This document shows positions 24,391-34,250 of a DNA stretch of 64,000 nt, piece after piece. The notes under the pieces were generated by a model. That model did not search any database, was not told where the DNA came from, and saw only the letters and a list, made by a program, of their open reading frames with translations. How positions within the stretch are numbered: position 1 is the stretch's first letter; each line of letters opens with the position of its first letter. The translations under genes were made by a program, and so were the position numbers. Origin of the DNA: Aquatica leii (Eukaryota > Arthropoda > Insecta > Coleoptera > Lampyridae); contig CM069433.1 in assembly GCA_035610365.1 (NCBI GenBank), forward strand, positions 189,976,760-190,040,759. Reading direction: 5' to 3'.

Positions 24391-24601
24391 TGTAGTAATA
24401 GTTTTTGAATTTAAATTTTGGCGCGCCGGAAGGAGAGGTGGGAAAAGACGGAGTTGCGCGAGAGGATATGAGGTTACGCCATTATGATTATGATTATGTA
24501 GCAGGTTACGTTAAGATGTTTATGTTATGTTAAGATGGTGATGTATTTATGAATATCCTTTATGTGTTAATCAATAAAATCAAGTTGTCGACATTACTAC
24601 A
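24391..24601 (+). repeat. 3' LTR
   Basis: No difference from the 5' LTR was seen by eye over 211 bp. Preceded by a purine-containing stretch GGTCGATTTGGAGGTCAGA that may hold the polypurine tract. Confidence 0.9.
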
Positions 24602-24605
24602 GTTT

Positions 24606-27600
24606 AAAGTAAATAATAGATTTTACTATTTTGTAGGTTTACTGTTTTCACATGATTCATTATGGTGTAAAAAAATTGTTACCGATTTATAGCATTTAAA
24701 AGAAAAAGTGAAGAAGCACTCGTTATCGCGCGAATCACATGAAAAGTTGTATGAATTATGCTACTTTTGGTCGCTTTAATATTTGCTTACCAATACAATT
24801 AGAATAGAAGAATATTTTTTTAGACTTTGCGATAATTTTTGTGTTTTTTTAAATGACCCTCTTGTATGATTGACCACCAGCCGCCACTGCTAAATTCAAT
24901 AATTATTAATCTGAGAAAATTCTAATTCTTCTCATACATAGGGATAATGATTCGATAACTTTCAGAAGTGGTTTATTGGTATCTTATAATCCTATATTTA
25001 ACTTTCAGTCATTTTTAATTTAAATTCTACTTTCAGTCGTAAATTTAAAACTTTGTTAAGGTTATAATGTCGTATGTACGCTGACGTACCACCCGTCAAG
25101 TTTCTTCGGTCGCTTTAAAGGTAATCAAAGCCAAATTTAAGCACATAACGTTGTACGTAAGCTTATTTAAAACGCACATTTTTGTCTATAAACACATAAG
25201 AATTAGTGAACGTTTACTACTTGCTATCAAAAAACTTTGGCGGGGCAAGTTTTAAATATCTTCTTTCTTTGCGCGGCGGTATTAATTATATTTGTTGATT
25301 CTTACTGTGTCACGCCTACATGTAAATTAAGTAGTTGATTGATTAAGTTCAAAGTTTGCAGTTGCTTTAAATTGTTATTATTTTATTAAAACTAAAACGA
25401 ACAAAAGTAGCTTTTGTTAAAATAAACTCAGTAATAGTACATGTTATCGTTGAAGAGAAATATACACTTACATTGTTCTTGATCGTTTTTGTTTGCTCTA
25501 TCTTATTTAATCAGACGTACCCTTGGTATCTCCAAACCAAAGATCTTTATTAGTACGAAGAGTGGTGCCTAGTTTATTTTATCATTATTATACTTATACA
25601 TCGTAGCTAGCCGTGGTAACGTAGTTGTTACACCAACAAGGTCCACTACAGTAAAGATTGGTTTCTGCTAAAGAGTTGGTTGGTTTGTGCATGAAAAAAA
25701 CTGTGGTCAGATCTTTTTTTAATAATCTTTAAGTTTAAGTTTAAATTAGTTAATTATTATACAGTTAAATTTCAAACTCTTCATAAAGTTGTGTTCAAAA
25801 TCACACATAAATAAAATTACGAAATTGTTACGTGCAGAAGCTGGAACAATGACACTTGCCTAAATTAAAGTAACATAAACGAGGTTTTGCCGGTGTTCAG
25901 TGAAGACGGGGTGGGTTATATTCAAAATTCCGTGATTATTTGGAAAACTCAACAGAAAACACAATGAAAAGTCAAAAAATCAAAGGGCGCCAGGAAGGCG
26001 TAAAACTCAATAAATTTTTGGCCTTTGCCAACCACAAACCCGCTCCTGAAGAATACACTCTAAATGGACTTACTTTAATAGAGTGTACCTCACCAAAATT
26101 TAAAATAAACAAAAATTCACATAACGCGAAGGCCGACGGAATTAAAAGCTTTTTTACTTTTAACTATTTAACAATGATATGATCAAACAATACTCAAAAC
26201 AAGAAAAAATTTAAAAAATGTAACTTAAAAAAAATGAAAATTAAAATTAAAACAAATTTAAAAAAACGTAAGTTAAAAAAAATTAAAGTTCATTGAATAA
26301 GCGCATAAAAAACAAAATATAAAGAAATAAAACAAATAAAAACAAAGGAAAATCTTAATTACCTAATGCACGGCCGTGTTCGCATTAATAGAAATTAATT
26401 AACTAAAAAATAAAATAGCTTTGTTTCTTTTAAAACAAGAAAGGCTGAAAGGGTACCCCAAAAGACTATGTTCCGTTGGAAGATTCTCAATAAGACGCTA
26501 CCAAAGTAAAAATATAACTGCGTCGTACAACTTAACGAACACGATTCTACATTACGTAAAAATAAAACTTGAAAGCACGTGAAGTTTTTTAAAGGGCGTA
26601 GATTTTACGAACTAAGAGAAACAGAACTCCACTAACTGCACTAAAAATTCACGTTTTTTGCATAATTTCCGCGGTATTACTTCATATACAGGGGGTAAAT
26701 TTCCCACGCAACCAACTACATTCCGTTACTTAAGGCATTTCGGACAACTGTCAACCAACCATCCACTTTGCTCTAAAAACAAAATCACTTATATTTATTA
26801 ACTTAATCGGATATTCTTTCTTAAAGGTTGTGTCCCATATCTCCGTGCAAGAAAGCAATACCACTAAGAAGTACAAAGAGGATGGAAACAGATTTAATTA
26901 CGACACAAAAGTAAGAGTTGGAAAACGGCCTTTCATTCTGTGAGAAATGTCAAATCAACAAAATAACTAAACAACTGCCTAATAAATTATAAAAATGACT
27001 TTATTCCAAATGTAATTCAATAAAACTAACACCAATAAACCAAGTTCGAATGCACTCTGAACGTACTTAATACAAAGAACTTTGAAATAAACTTAAAATA
27101 AACAAACCGCTGAAATATATTTAATTACAATTATACCTCGGAAGGAAAACATAAATTACAACTGGAATTTGACGAGACAAAAAAAGGCCAAATCAACGTA
27201 AATGCAGAATACTGATGATTATTAACAACAACTTTGATTGACAACGTTGAATTTAAAAACGTAAAATAACTTCCTTAAATCAACGTGAAATCAATAAAAC
27301 AATTCCAAAATACAATAAACGAATAACATCAATTCAAATACCGGGTCTTACACGAAAGAAACTGTACAACTCAAACGACGGTTACAAAATAAAGAAAATA
27401 CGACAAATTTAAATAACATTTCAGTGTTCTTTTAAAAATGTCGATTTAGTAATTTTAATTAATAATTTGTGAAAAACGTCGTTTAATAATTCCAGATAAA
27501 TTGATTTTGAAATGCATGGTACACATATAACAAACAAAAACAATTGAAATGACAAATTTGAAATGACCGCCAATGCGTTTGTTTCACCATGTCGTATTTT

Positions 27601-28280
27601 TATAACGCTAGGATTTTAGAAGCAAAGGCTTAAAGATTACAGTTAATTTTCTCATCCTTTACGTTAGCTAACTGTATACATTTACACAAACAACAGCAAA
27701 CATTACACGAATTTCATATTAGTCAAAACCTTGCACATTTTTGTAGTTATTGATCATTCGGCTAGATGACAATGCTTACGTAATTACGCGCGTCTTTAAT
27801 TAGATTTAAATTTAAACGGTTACGTTTATTTAACATTATTCGTTATGGTTGCCTGGGATACTAGCGTCTACGTAAATGCAGTTTCAAAATGCGCTTCCAA
27901 AGTGTACTACATAAGTTACTTATTTTTACAAAACGAGCAATTATTTACATCGATTAGAAACATACAACCAAATTTTTTTTTTGCACTTTTAAATCATATT
28001 TACCTAAATCGTGTTATTATCTTTAGTGTTTTGCTTTTTTTTGACACGCCTCCCTGTACATATTTTATTGTTATTTTGTTACTATGTCATGATGTCTATA
28101 GTTTTAACCTCAAATTTTTTGATTATTTACTTGAATTTTTATAAATTAATATCAAAATCATTTGAAATTTAACTTAAAATAAATTATTTAAAAAGTGTTT
28201 GTGCGCATTCTCGTTTAAAATACAAATTAAGTCGTCAAATTTTTTTTTATCAGTATGAAGTAACACAATTATCATTTATA
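24606..28280. other. Intergenic, no recognised gene
   Basis: AT-rich sequence before CARS2. An 80-codon open frame at 25940-26182 and a 99-codon frame at 27845-28144 match nothing I know. No LTR, TIR or exon pair is evident. Distal promoter elements of CARS2 may lie near the end. Confidence 0.4.
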
Positions 28281-28313
28281 TTGACTGATGATGTTAAAAT
28301 AGTGATAAACATT

Positions 28314-29897
28314 ATGCGGCATCAACTCCACAGATATTTCCACAAGAGATTGAATCATTTATGGGTTAAACCAGTCGGCTACGATACTGGTATAAAAATC
28401 TATAATTGTGTGGCGAAAGAAAAGGTTCCATTAGTCGTAAGGAATAAAGATTGTTCATCATGGTACACTTGTGGCCCCACTGTGTACGATTCGTCCCATA
28501 TTGGACATGCCAGTTGTTACGTGAAACTCGATATACTTCAAAGGCTATTACGGGACTATTTTAAAATTAACTTAGTAACTGTTATGAATATCACAGACAT
28601 TGATGATAAAATCATAAACAAAAGTATCCAGACTAAGACACCAATTTCTGAAATAACTCAACATTATGAAAAAGAATTTTGGGAAGACGTGGAAAGTTTA
28701 GATCTGATGAAACCTGATTTAGTCTTGAGGGTTACAGAACATATACCGATGATTGAGGATTTCGTGTTGGAATTATTAAATAAAGGAGCCGCGTTTAAAG
28801 ATGAGGACGGATCAATTGTGTTTAATATAAAAGAGTACGGGAAGTTACAGAATGTTTCTAAAGCAAATACGGGACCAGCTTATCCTAATTTTACTCTATG
28901 GAAAGCGAGCAAAGACAATGAGACTAATTGGAATATTAAATACCCAAATGGACGTCCTGGTTGGCATACAGAGTGTTCTGCATTGGCATCGTCTGTATTT
29001 GGTAAGCATTTCTTGTGTACATATCTTCCACCTTATCAAACGTTTAAAACCATCAAGTATCTAATTCCAGACGCTTTCATTTTTTTAGGTTCAACATTAG
29101 ATTTCCACGCCGGTGGCGATGACTTACGTTTTCCCCATCACGAAAATGAAGAAGCTCAATGTTGCGCATACTTCTCAAAGTCCCAGTGGGTAAATTATTG
29201 GGTCCACACGGGCCATTTAATGCAAAAATCAACAAAAATGTCCAAATCCTTACAAAACACGATGAGCATTAGAACAATGCTCAAATCTTGTGATTCCAAC
29301 ACATTTCGAATGATGTGCCTAATGTCTCACTACCGTAAGAACATGGAGTTTACACCAGAATTTGTGAACTCTGGTGAAAAACATTTAGAAAATTATAGAA
29401 ACTTTCTTACATATTGTAAATCAGTTATCGACGGAAAACTAAACATTTGCATTAATGGGGATGTACTGACTAAACTTCTAATTAACAGTAAAGAAGAAAT
29501 TCATAAAGCTCTTTGCGACGACTTCGATACAGCTTATTGTGTTAAAGTGCTCAATAATCTCATCAACGTAACTTACAAGATGATCAATGCCAGTAGAGAA
29601 AATTTAAATAGAGATCTACAAGGGATGTTAAGTTTAATCAATGTAACAAACTTTGTGAAACATACTGTTTCGGTGTTTGGCTTCGATTTGGACCAGACAA
29701 GTGTTGTAAAAGAAGAAAGTAAAGATTTCGACCAACTTATCAATATTTTAACCGAATTTAGGCAAAACATAAGATTGGCAGGATTAGAAAAGAAAAATGA
29801 AAATTTGTTACAATTGTGCGATGGTGTCCGAAATAATTTGAATAGAATTGGTATAATTGTTAAAGATCATAAAGATAAATCAATATGGTATAAATGA
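28314..29897 (+). CDS. CARS2: Cysteinyl-tRNA synthetase, mitochondrial, one in-frame intron
   Basis: Charges mitochondrial tRNA-Cys. Class I signatures: CGPTVYDSSHIGHA (HIGH-like, residues 53-66 from this start), NITDIDDKI, WHTECSALA, DFHAGGDDLRFPHHENE (zinc-site His and Glu) and KMSKSLQN (about 29237). The N-terminus MRHQLHRYFHKRLNHLW is basic and amphipathic, as for mitochondrial import; an upstream in-frame ATG at 28281 is less likely. Bases 29002-29088 (87 bp, GTAAGC...TTTTTTAG) interrupt the conserved SSVFG/STLDFHAGG block. They have no stop and a length divisible by three, so they look like coding sequence but are almost certainly an intron. Spliced length about 498 residues. Converges on HTD2. 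Confidence 0.93.
   Translation: MRHQLHRYFHKRLNHLWVKPVGYDTGIKIYNCVAKEKVPLVVRNKDCSSWYTCGPTVYDSSHIGHASCYVKLDILQRLLRDYFKINLVTVMNITDIDDKIINKSIQTKTPISEITQHYEKEFWEDVESLDLMKPDLVLRVTEHIPMIEDFVLELLNKGAAFKDEDGSIVFNIKEYGKLQNVSKANTGPAYPNFTLWKASKDNETNWNIKYPNGRPGWHTECSALASSVFGKHFLCTYLPPYQTFKTIKYLIPDAFIFLGSTLDFHAGGDDLRFPHHENEEAQCCAYFSKSQWVNYWVHTGHLMQKSTKMSKSLQNTMSIRTMLKSCDSNTFRMMCLMSHYRKNMEFTPEFVNSGEKHLENYRNFLTYCKSVIDGKLNICINGDVLTKLLINSKEEIHKALCDDFDTAYCVKVLNNLINVTYKMINASRENLNRDLQGMLSLINVTNFVKHTVSVFGFDLDQTSVVKEESKDFDQLINILTEFRQNIRLAGLEKKNENLLQLCDGVRNNLNRIGIIVKDHKDKSIWYK
29002..29088 (+). other. Stop-free 87-bp intron in CARS2
   Basis: Donor G|GTAAGC and a T-rich tract before TTTTAG|GT. The 29 codons it would add break a highly conserved motif, and joining across it recreates VFGSTLDFHAGG. 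Confidence 0.9.
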
Positions 29898-30068
29898 AGT
29901 GTATAAATTTGTTATTTTTACTTAAAGTAAAAAATTTTTTGTTTTACCACGAGTTTTTTTAAGCTTTTAACACGTAACACTTTAAATGAGAAAGTACATT
30001 CAGAGGGAACAACTCAAAAACTGACAAACAATTCGTCACAGCTACAACTTTTATTATATTGTACAAAA

Positions 30069-30509
30069 TCATTTACTTAACATTAGTTTAGCATCACCAT
30101 ATAAAACTACTATATTCTCATCTTCAGTTTTACACTCAAACTTTACTTTAATTATTTTTCTAAATTCTACTAATTTCACATTAATCACAATTGATTCATT
30201 ACAATAACATTTATTTGGGAAATTTAAATTTTGTGATATAACTAAGGTTCCCGGCCCGGGAAGCTTAGTACCGATAACACCAGAAACTAAACCGTTCAAC
30301 AAAGCACCATGAACGATAGCGTTTCCTTGGTTAAAATGAATGGGATTGGTGTCTCCACTAATTTGAGAAAATTTCAACACGTCTTCTTCAGTAATCTTCT
30401 TTACTATCGTAACACTGTCACCTACCTGTAAAGAGTGGCTATAATATTTTACCTGTTTATGTAGGTAAGGGAATATCGACTGTCTCCAAACCGCCTGCAT
30501 TCTTTGCAT
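30069..30509 (-). CDS. HTD2: 3-hydroxyacyl-thioester dehydratase 2, mitochondrial
   Basis: 146 residues with a MaoC-like hot-dog fold: SQISGDTNPIHFN (residues 48-60) gives the catalytic Asp53 and His58, and IVHGALLNGLVSGVIGTKLP follows. Dehydrates 3-hydroxyacyl-ACP in mitochondrial fatty-acid synthesis, upstream of lipoic acid. The start region MQRMQAVWRQSIFPYLHKQV is a plausible import signal. Its first 53 bases overlap the last codons of ARMC7 in another frame on the same strand, with no room for its own promoter between them. In vertebrates HTD2 is likewise translated from a shared transcript, with RPP14 as partner. Expression from the ARMC7 mRNA is therefore a reasonable inference. Confidence 0.9.
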   Translation of the reverse strand: MQRMQAVWRQSIFPYLHKQVKYYSHSLQVGDSVTIVKKITEEDVLKFSQISGDTNPIHFNQGNAIVHGALLNGLVSGVIGTKLPGPGTLVISQNLNFPNKCYCNESIVINVKLVEFRKIIKVKFECKTEDENIVVLYGDAKLMLSK

Positions 30510-31140
30510 AGTTAATTTGTTCGGATGTGCAGTAATCTTGAATAAAAATAGTACCTAAATTTCTGAGGCGTGTATTAGGACTTGTTTGATAATGTAACAC
30601 CTTGTTTATAATCTCTGGTGTTGTGATTAGAGTCTGAGTTTCATTATTGATTAGAAATATTAAAGTAGATAAAGCGTTCAAAGATATTTCAAGGTTTTTG
30701 TGCAATAACAATTGCGATATTAAGAAGACCCCGTTCTTCCTTACAATATATTCAGCATTTTTGGGATCTGTAAGTTACAAAATCGTCTATATCTAAAACA
30801 ATCAACTACTTACCTGGACTTAAATTACATAATCCCGCTAATGCGTAATGAGTAAACTCTTCAATAGGTTGCGAAAGTTGTTGTAAGAATAAATCAATTA
30901 CTTCTAATTGCCTGATAAAATCGTAGTTGATAGGATCATAAGCAAAATTTGATAAGTTTGCCAGGACTTGTTTTTTAGCTTCTACAATGCAAGGTACGTT
31001 ACAATACAGTTTTTCCATTAATGTTATTTACCATGCGAGTTGCTTTTCTTAAATTCTTGTGTTAATAGACTAAGGAACTTTAATCGTCCCACACCATTAG
31101 GACCTGTTTTTTTGAGAATAAACTCTTTTTTACTAAACAT
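30457..31140 (-). CDS. ARMC7: Armadillo repeat-containing protein 7, 3 exons
   Basis: Exons (minus): 31140-31032, 30981-30814 and 30767-30457, 195 residues. Conserved blocks: GRLKFLSLLTQEFK, AKKQVLANLSNFAYDPINYDF, DLFLQQLSQPIEEFTHYALAGLCNLSP and a C-terminal block with NTRLRNLGTIFIQDYC. ARMC7 is a small armadillo-fold protein found associated with spliceosomes. The introns are short (50 and 46 bp), and exon phases fit at both junctions. The stop at 30457 lies 53 bp inside HTD2. Confidence 0.88.
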
Positions 31141-31381
31141 AACTCATTTCGATTTTTTTGAAAGAAAGAGGTTATATTTACATTGATTTACATCATTTGC
31201 AGATAGTGTTTATTGTACCGCAAAAAAAACAGTGCATGAATACTGTATCAGTGGTCCGTTTGTACTTTATAATATGTTTCAAATGTAATTTTTGTAATAA
31301 TAAAATCTATAATAATTTTTTTGAATGTGTTGATGACGGCGCTTACAAAGGTAATAGATTGATATATTCTGAATCTCAGCT

Positions 31382-31668
31382 AAACAGATCGCGTTTTTAT
31401 TACAACGTTTTTACGTTATTAGCGTTCCTTTGTAAAAGTACTCCGCATACGTAACCACGAGTACTGTTTTTATAATAAATTTGAGTGTGTGAACCTTAAC
31501 GTCAGCAATAAAATAATTTTTATATGTCTGTTTTTAATATAATTTAGTTAATTTGTTGAAACTTAATTGAGACATTTACGTTTACACAATCTTTTAGTTG
31601 CATTAGATTTATGCAATTTAAAACCAGGAAAAATACTAAAATTACATTGTATAATAAAATGCCGTACC
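31382..31668 (+). repeat. Dispersed repeat copy 2 (coding-like), partner at 17386-17672
   Basis: Same length as copy 1. An open stretch through it reads SQLNRSRFYYNVFTLLAFLC, paralleled by SLANQITFLLRHVYVIKNFC at copy 1. It runs directly into the word-rich right arm of element E. Confidence 0.5.
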
Positions 31669-32018
31669 GTCTTTGAGACTATACGTCCATCATGGACCTA
31701 CACTGAATGTTCATTGATTGTTCAAATGTGGATAACCGATGTGTGTTCATCTGTTCATATAAGAATATCGATATCAAGTACATACGTCATATAGACAAAT
31801 GTTAAATTTGATAGTCCATAAAGTATTCTAACATAGTCCATATTTGTTCTATTTTCTATAAGTGTTCAAACAATATTCTAGCTTAGTCCTTAATTTATCT
31901 TTATATAGACGTGTAGCAAACATCTATATAGACGAAAGAGAGAGTTTCTATGGATATTGTCGCCTATCCATACAAGATATACATTAAACATTCAGTGGAT
32001 GTACTTGTGTTACTTGGG
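31669..32018. mobile_element. Right arm of TIR element E (TATAGAC / TAGTCCATA words)
   Basis: Ends TTGTGTTACTTGGG followed by TA, matching the shared right-end motif of elements A, B, D and F. The 350 bp before it repeat words such as TAGTCCATA, CATATAGAC and TATAGACG. No left end was found, so this copy is truncated. The coding-like dispersed repeat at 31382-31668 is probably part of it. Confidence 0.55.
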
Positions 32019-32019
32019 T

Positions 32020-32562
32020 ATGGTTACTTTTGGGATTCCGGCAATTTATAAATTTGACAATCAATTTTTTAATCTATTTTAATTTAGGTTATATTTAAAA
32101 TAATTTGAAACAAAAAAAAAATTGGATATTGAGAAAATAAAAACAAAACTTGGATGATTTGTAATTTTTCTTTTATAGGTCTTAATGCGTTACAGGATGT
32201 AGATACCATAAGAGGCGCTCGTCATCTAGCAAGGCTCCTCAATTGTACGTTGAGTCTTTTGCAAAGTCCTATTGGACAAGTATTGCGCGGTACAACTCAT
32301 CACCTTTATTCTTAGTCTGTTGAGGCTGTGATAGTGGTGTTTGGTAGCATTTCTACATTCGTCAGAACATTTGATTCTGTTAGATGCTGTTCGAAGTTTG
32401 ACTGCTTTGAAGAGGTTGTGTTGGGCTGCGTGAAGGCTTTGTCGACCTAAGTCAATTTTGTCCTGGTTCCAGCTCGTGTAATGGATGTATTGAGTCTTCA
32501 ATCACTTAATTTCAGCCGTTTAGCGTTTGCCAAGATATCAAGTCGTATTCGTGATGGGGCTA
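32020..32562. other. Unassigned sequence left of element D
   Basis: A minus-strand open frame at 32501-32226 reads with IHYTSWNQDKIDLG and LFKAVKLRTASNR; not recognised. The less AT-rich part (32170-32562) appears to continue beyond element D at 35110, so D seems to have inserted into an older repeat or the upstream part of the R1-like LINE. Confidence 0.35.
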
Positions 32563-32728
32563 TCCCATGTAGCACATCGTCACGTTACTTTCACAGAAAC
32601 TCTGACGATTTTATCAGTACGTCACGACATCTTATAACGCTAAAGTAACGATTAGGTTACAGATTTTAACGAAAACCGCTCACTTTTCTTTATGGCGAAA
32701 TCGTGACTATGACGTTACAAGTCGACTT

Positions 32729-32936
32729 CGCTATTTCGTGACGTTTTCTCAACTTTTTCGAGAATGAGAAACGTGACGAAATCGTTATATCGCTACTGAA
32801 ACGTTTAAAAAACGTAAAATAGTGATTTTTTTCGCCATTTCGTGACTTTTTCTAAAGTTTTTCGAGAATGACAAAACGTGACGAAATCGTTATATCGCTA
32901 CTGAAACGTTTAAAAAACGTAAAATAGTCATTTTTT
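32729..32936. repeat. Tandem duplication of about 104 bp in the left arm of element D
   Basis: Two copies starting CGCTATTTCGTGACGTTTTC and CGCCATTTCGTGACTTTTTC, both continuing through TCGAGAATGA, CGTGACGAAATCG and ending in GTTTAAAAAACGTAAAATAGT. The second halves are nearly identical. Confidence 0.85.
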
Positions 32937-33436
32937 TAGAGGTAGGTTTTTAAATAATAGAATATCAATAAGTAAACAATATGTAATAATATAAAATAAA
33001 ATACAGTAATAGAATAATACATAATCATTCATAATGCTTTAGCTTTCTTCTAATATTGTATAATTTGCATCATTTTTCTTTTGCTGTAAGAAAAAAATAG
33101 TTTAAAAATTAAAGCATAGTTAAATAATAATTAATATTGTACAATACAGGGTGTTTAAAAAGTGTCGGACTCACCCTTGTGGTAATAGAGGACGTTTAAC
33201 TGAGTACAAAAATGCAAAAGAAAATTTGCTGTTAAGCCTTCTTACTTAAGATATATAGTCCTATTAGTTTTAATTAATTGATACTGGGTAGCAGACTTGT
33301 TATTTTGTATACCAAAAGTGATTTCACATGTCACTTTAGCAAACTAACTTGAAATCACTTTTAATTTAACAGAAGTAATAAAATACCTACCTCGGATTTC
33401 ATTCTGTCATACGTATGTTGCAATAAGTACTTTATT

Positions 33437-34250
33437 CTAGATTGCGCTTGTGTTATGGAGTATTGGGAGGTGCAAATTGAATTTATAATAAGTTTTATTA
33501 TTGTTGCAGATGAGTGGTTCCTTTCCATTCATGCCGGACCAGTTGCATTTATTTTGAAGGCTTAAATGAAAACAATGTTTAATTGCATTTGCAATATGAT
33601 CATCTCCATTTTTGCCTCCAATCGGTGATATCACTGCTTCCTTCAAACATGAAAATTTAAACATCGGTATATTTGCAACACATTATAAGTACTTACAAAA
33701 AGCTTTGAATTATTCTCTTCGATTAGAAATTGTTCAAATGACTTTAAATCCTCCAGAGTCGTGAGTGGCAACAAGTCAACAACTTCTTTTAACTGTTCCC
33801 TCTTGGACATGTTCGAAGTAGTCGATCCTGTGGCAGCTGTTAATGGTAGTTCTTTAAGAATTTTCTTCAACACCTCAAATTCACGCTTAGTTGCCATGAC
33901 AAATGATTCTTTAAATATTAATAAAATTAGTTCAGTGCAAATTCCACAAAAAAAAACAACATATACCTATAAACCTTTTAAAAAATAAAAATTCTTTATT
34001 GAAAGTAGTCATTTGTAATGTAATTGCTCTTAATTCTTCTTTGATAGGAGCTAATTCTACAAAAAAAAACTATTTATAATTGTTATAAATTAATAATAAA
34101 GTGTGCCTTTACCACCTGAACAACTGCACTGAGTTGTTTGCATACATTGGAGAAGCCTTAGCCCAAGAAACTTTGTTGTTTTTAAACCACCATTCAGGAA
34201 CTACTTCAACCTCCTTCGAAGCAGTAAATTCGACGACTATGAAATTCATA
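33437..34250 (-). CDS. DUF4806-like protein in element D, at least 3 exons
   Basis: Exon 1 (34250 to about 34114) reads MNFIVVEFTASKEVEVVPEW, then NKVSWAKASPMYAN, the N-terminal module common in arthropod DUF4806 proteins. A middle exon (up to 33897, ending 33697 at a GTAAGT donor) reads FEVLKKILKELPL, then LLPLTTLEDLKSFEQFLIEE. The last exon (about 33645-33437) reads ISPIGGKNGDDHIANAIKHC and CNWSGMNGKEP, the core of DUF4806. No stop interrupts the exons. Function is unknown. Such proteins are numerous in insects, and this placement between TIRs suggests element cargo. The exon 1 to 2 splice was not resolved. Confidence 0.65.

Larger units (their letters stand above)
19330..24601 (+). mobile_element. 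Recent Ty3/gypsy insertion, identical LTRs, TSD GTTT
   Basis: LTRs at 19330-19540 and 24391-24601 (211 bp each, TG...CA) read identical throughout. The flanks carry GTTT at 19326-19329 and 24602-24605. Internal order gag, zinc knuckles, protease, RT, RNase H, integrase is standard for Ty3/gypsy. No env is visible; the 3' noncoding part runs from 23640 to 24390 and is rich in TTATGTTATG. Several frame changes break gag and pol despite the LTR identity. Confidence 0.92.

Noticed and set aside
25940..26182. 80-codon open frame upstream of CARS2
   Set aside because: No family recognised and no supporting exons; may be chance.
28281..28313. CARS2 start at the first ATG
   Set aside because: The next ATG (28314) begins a better import-type N-terminus; upstream residues DDVKIVINI are atypical for a presequence.
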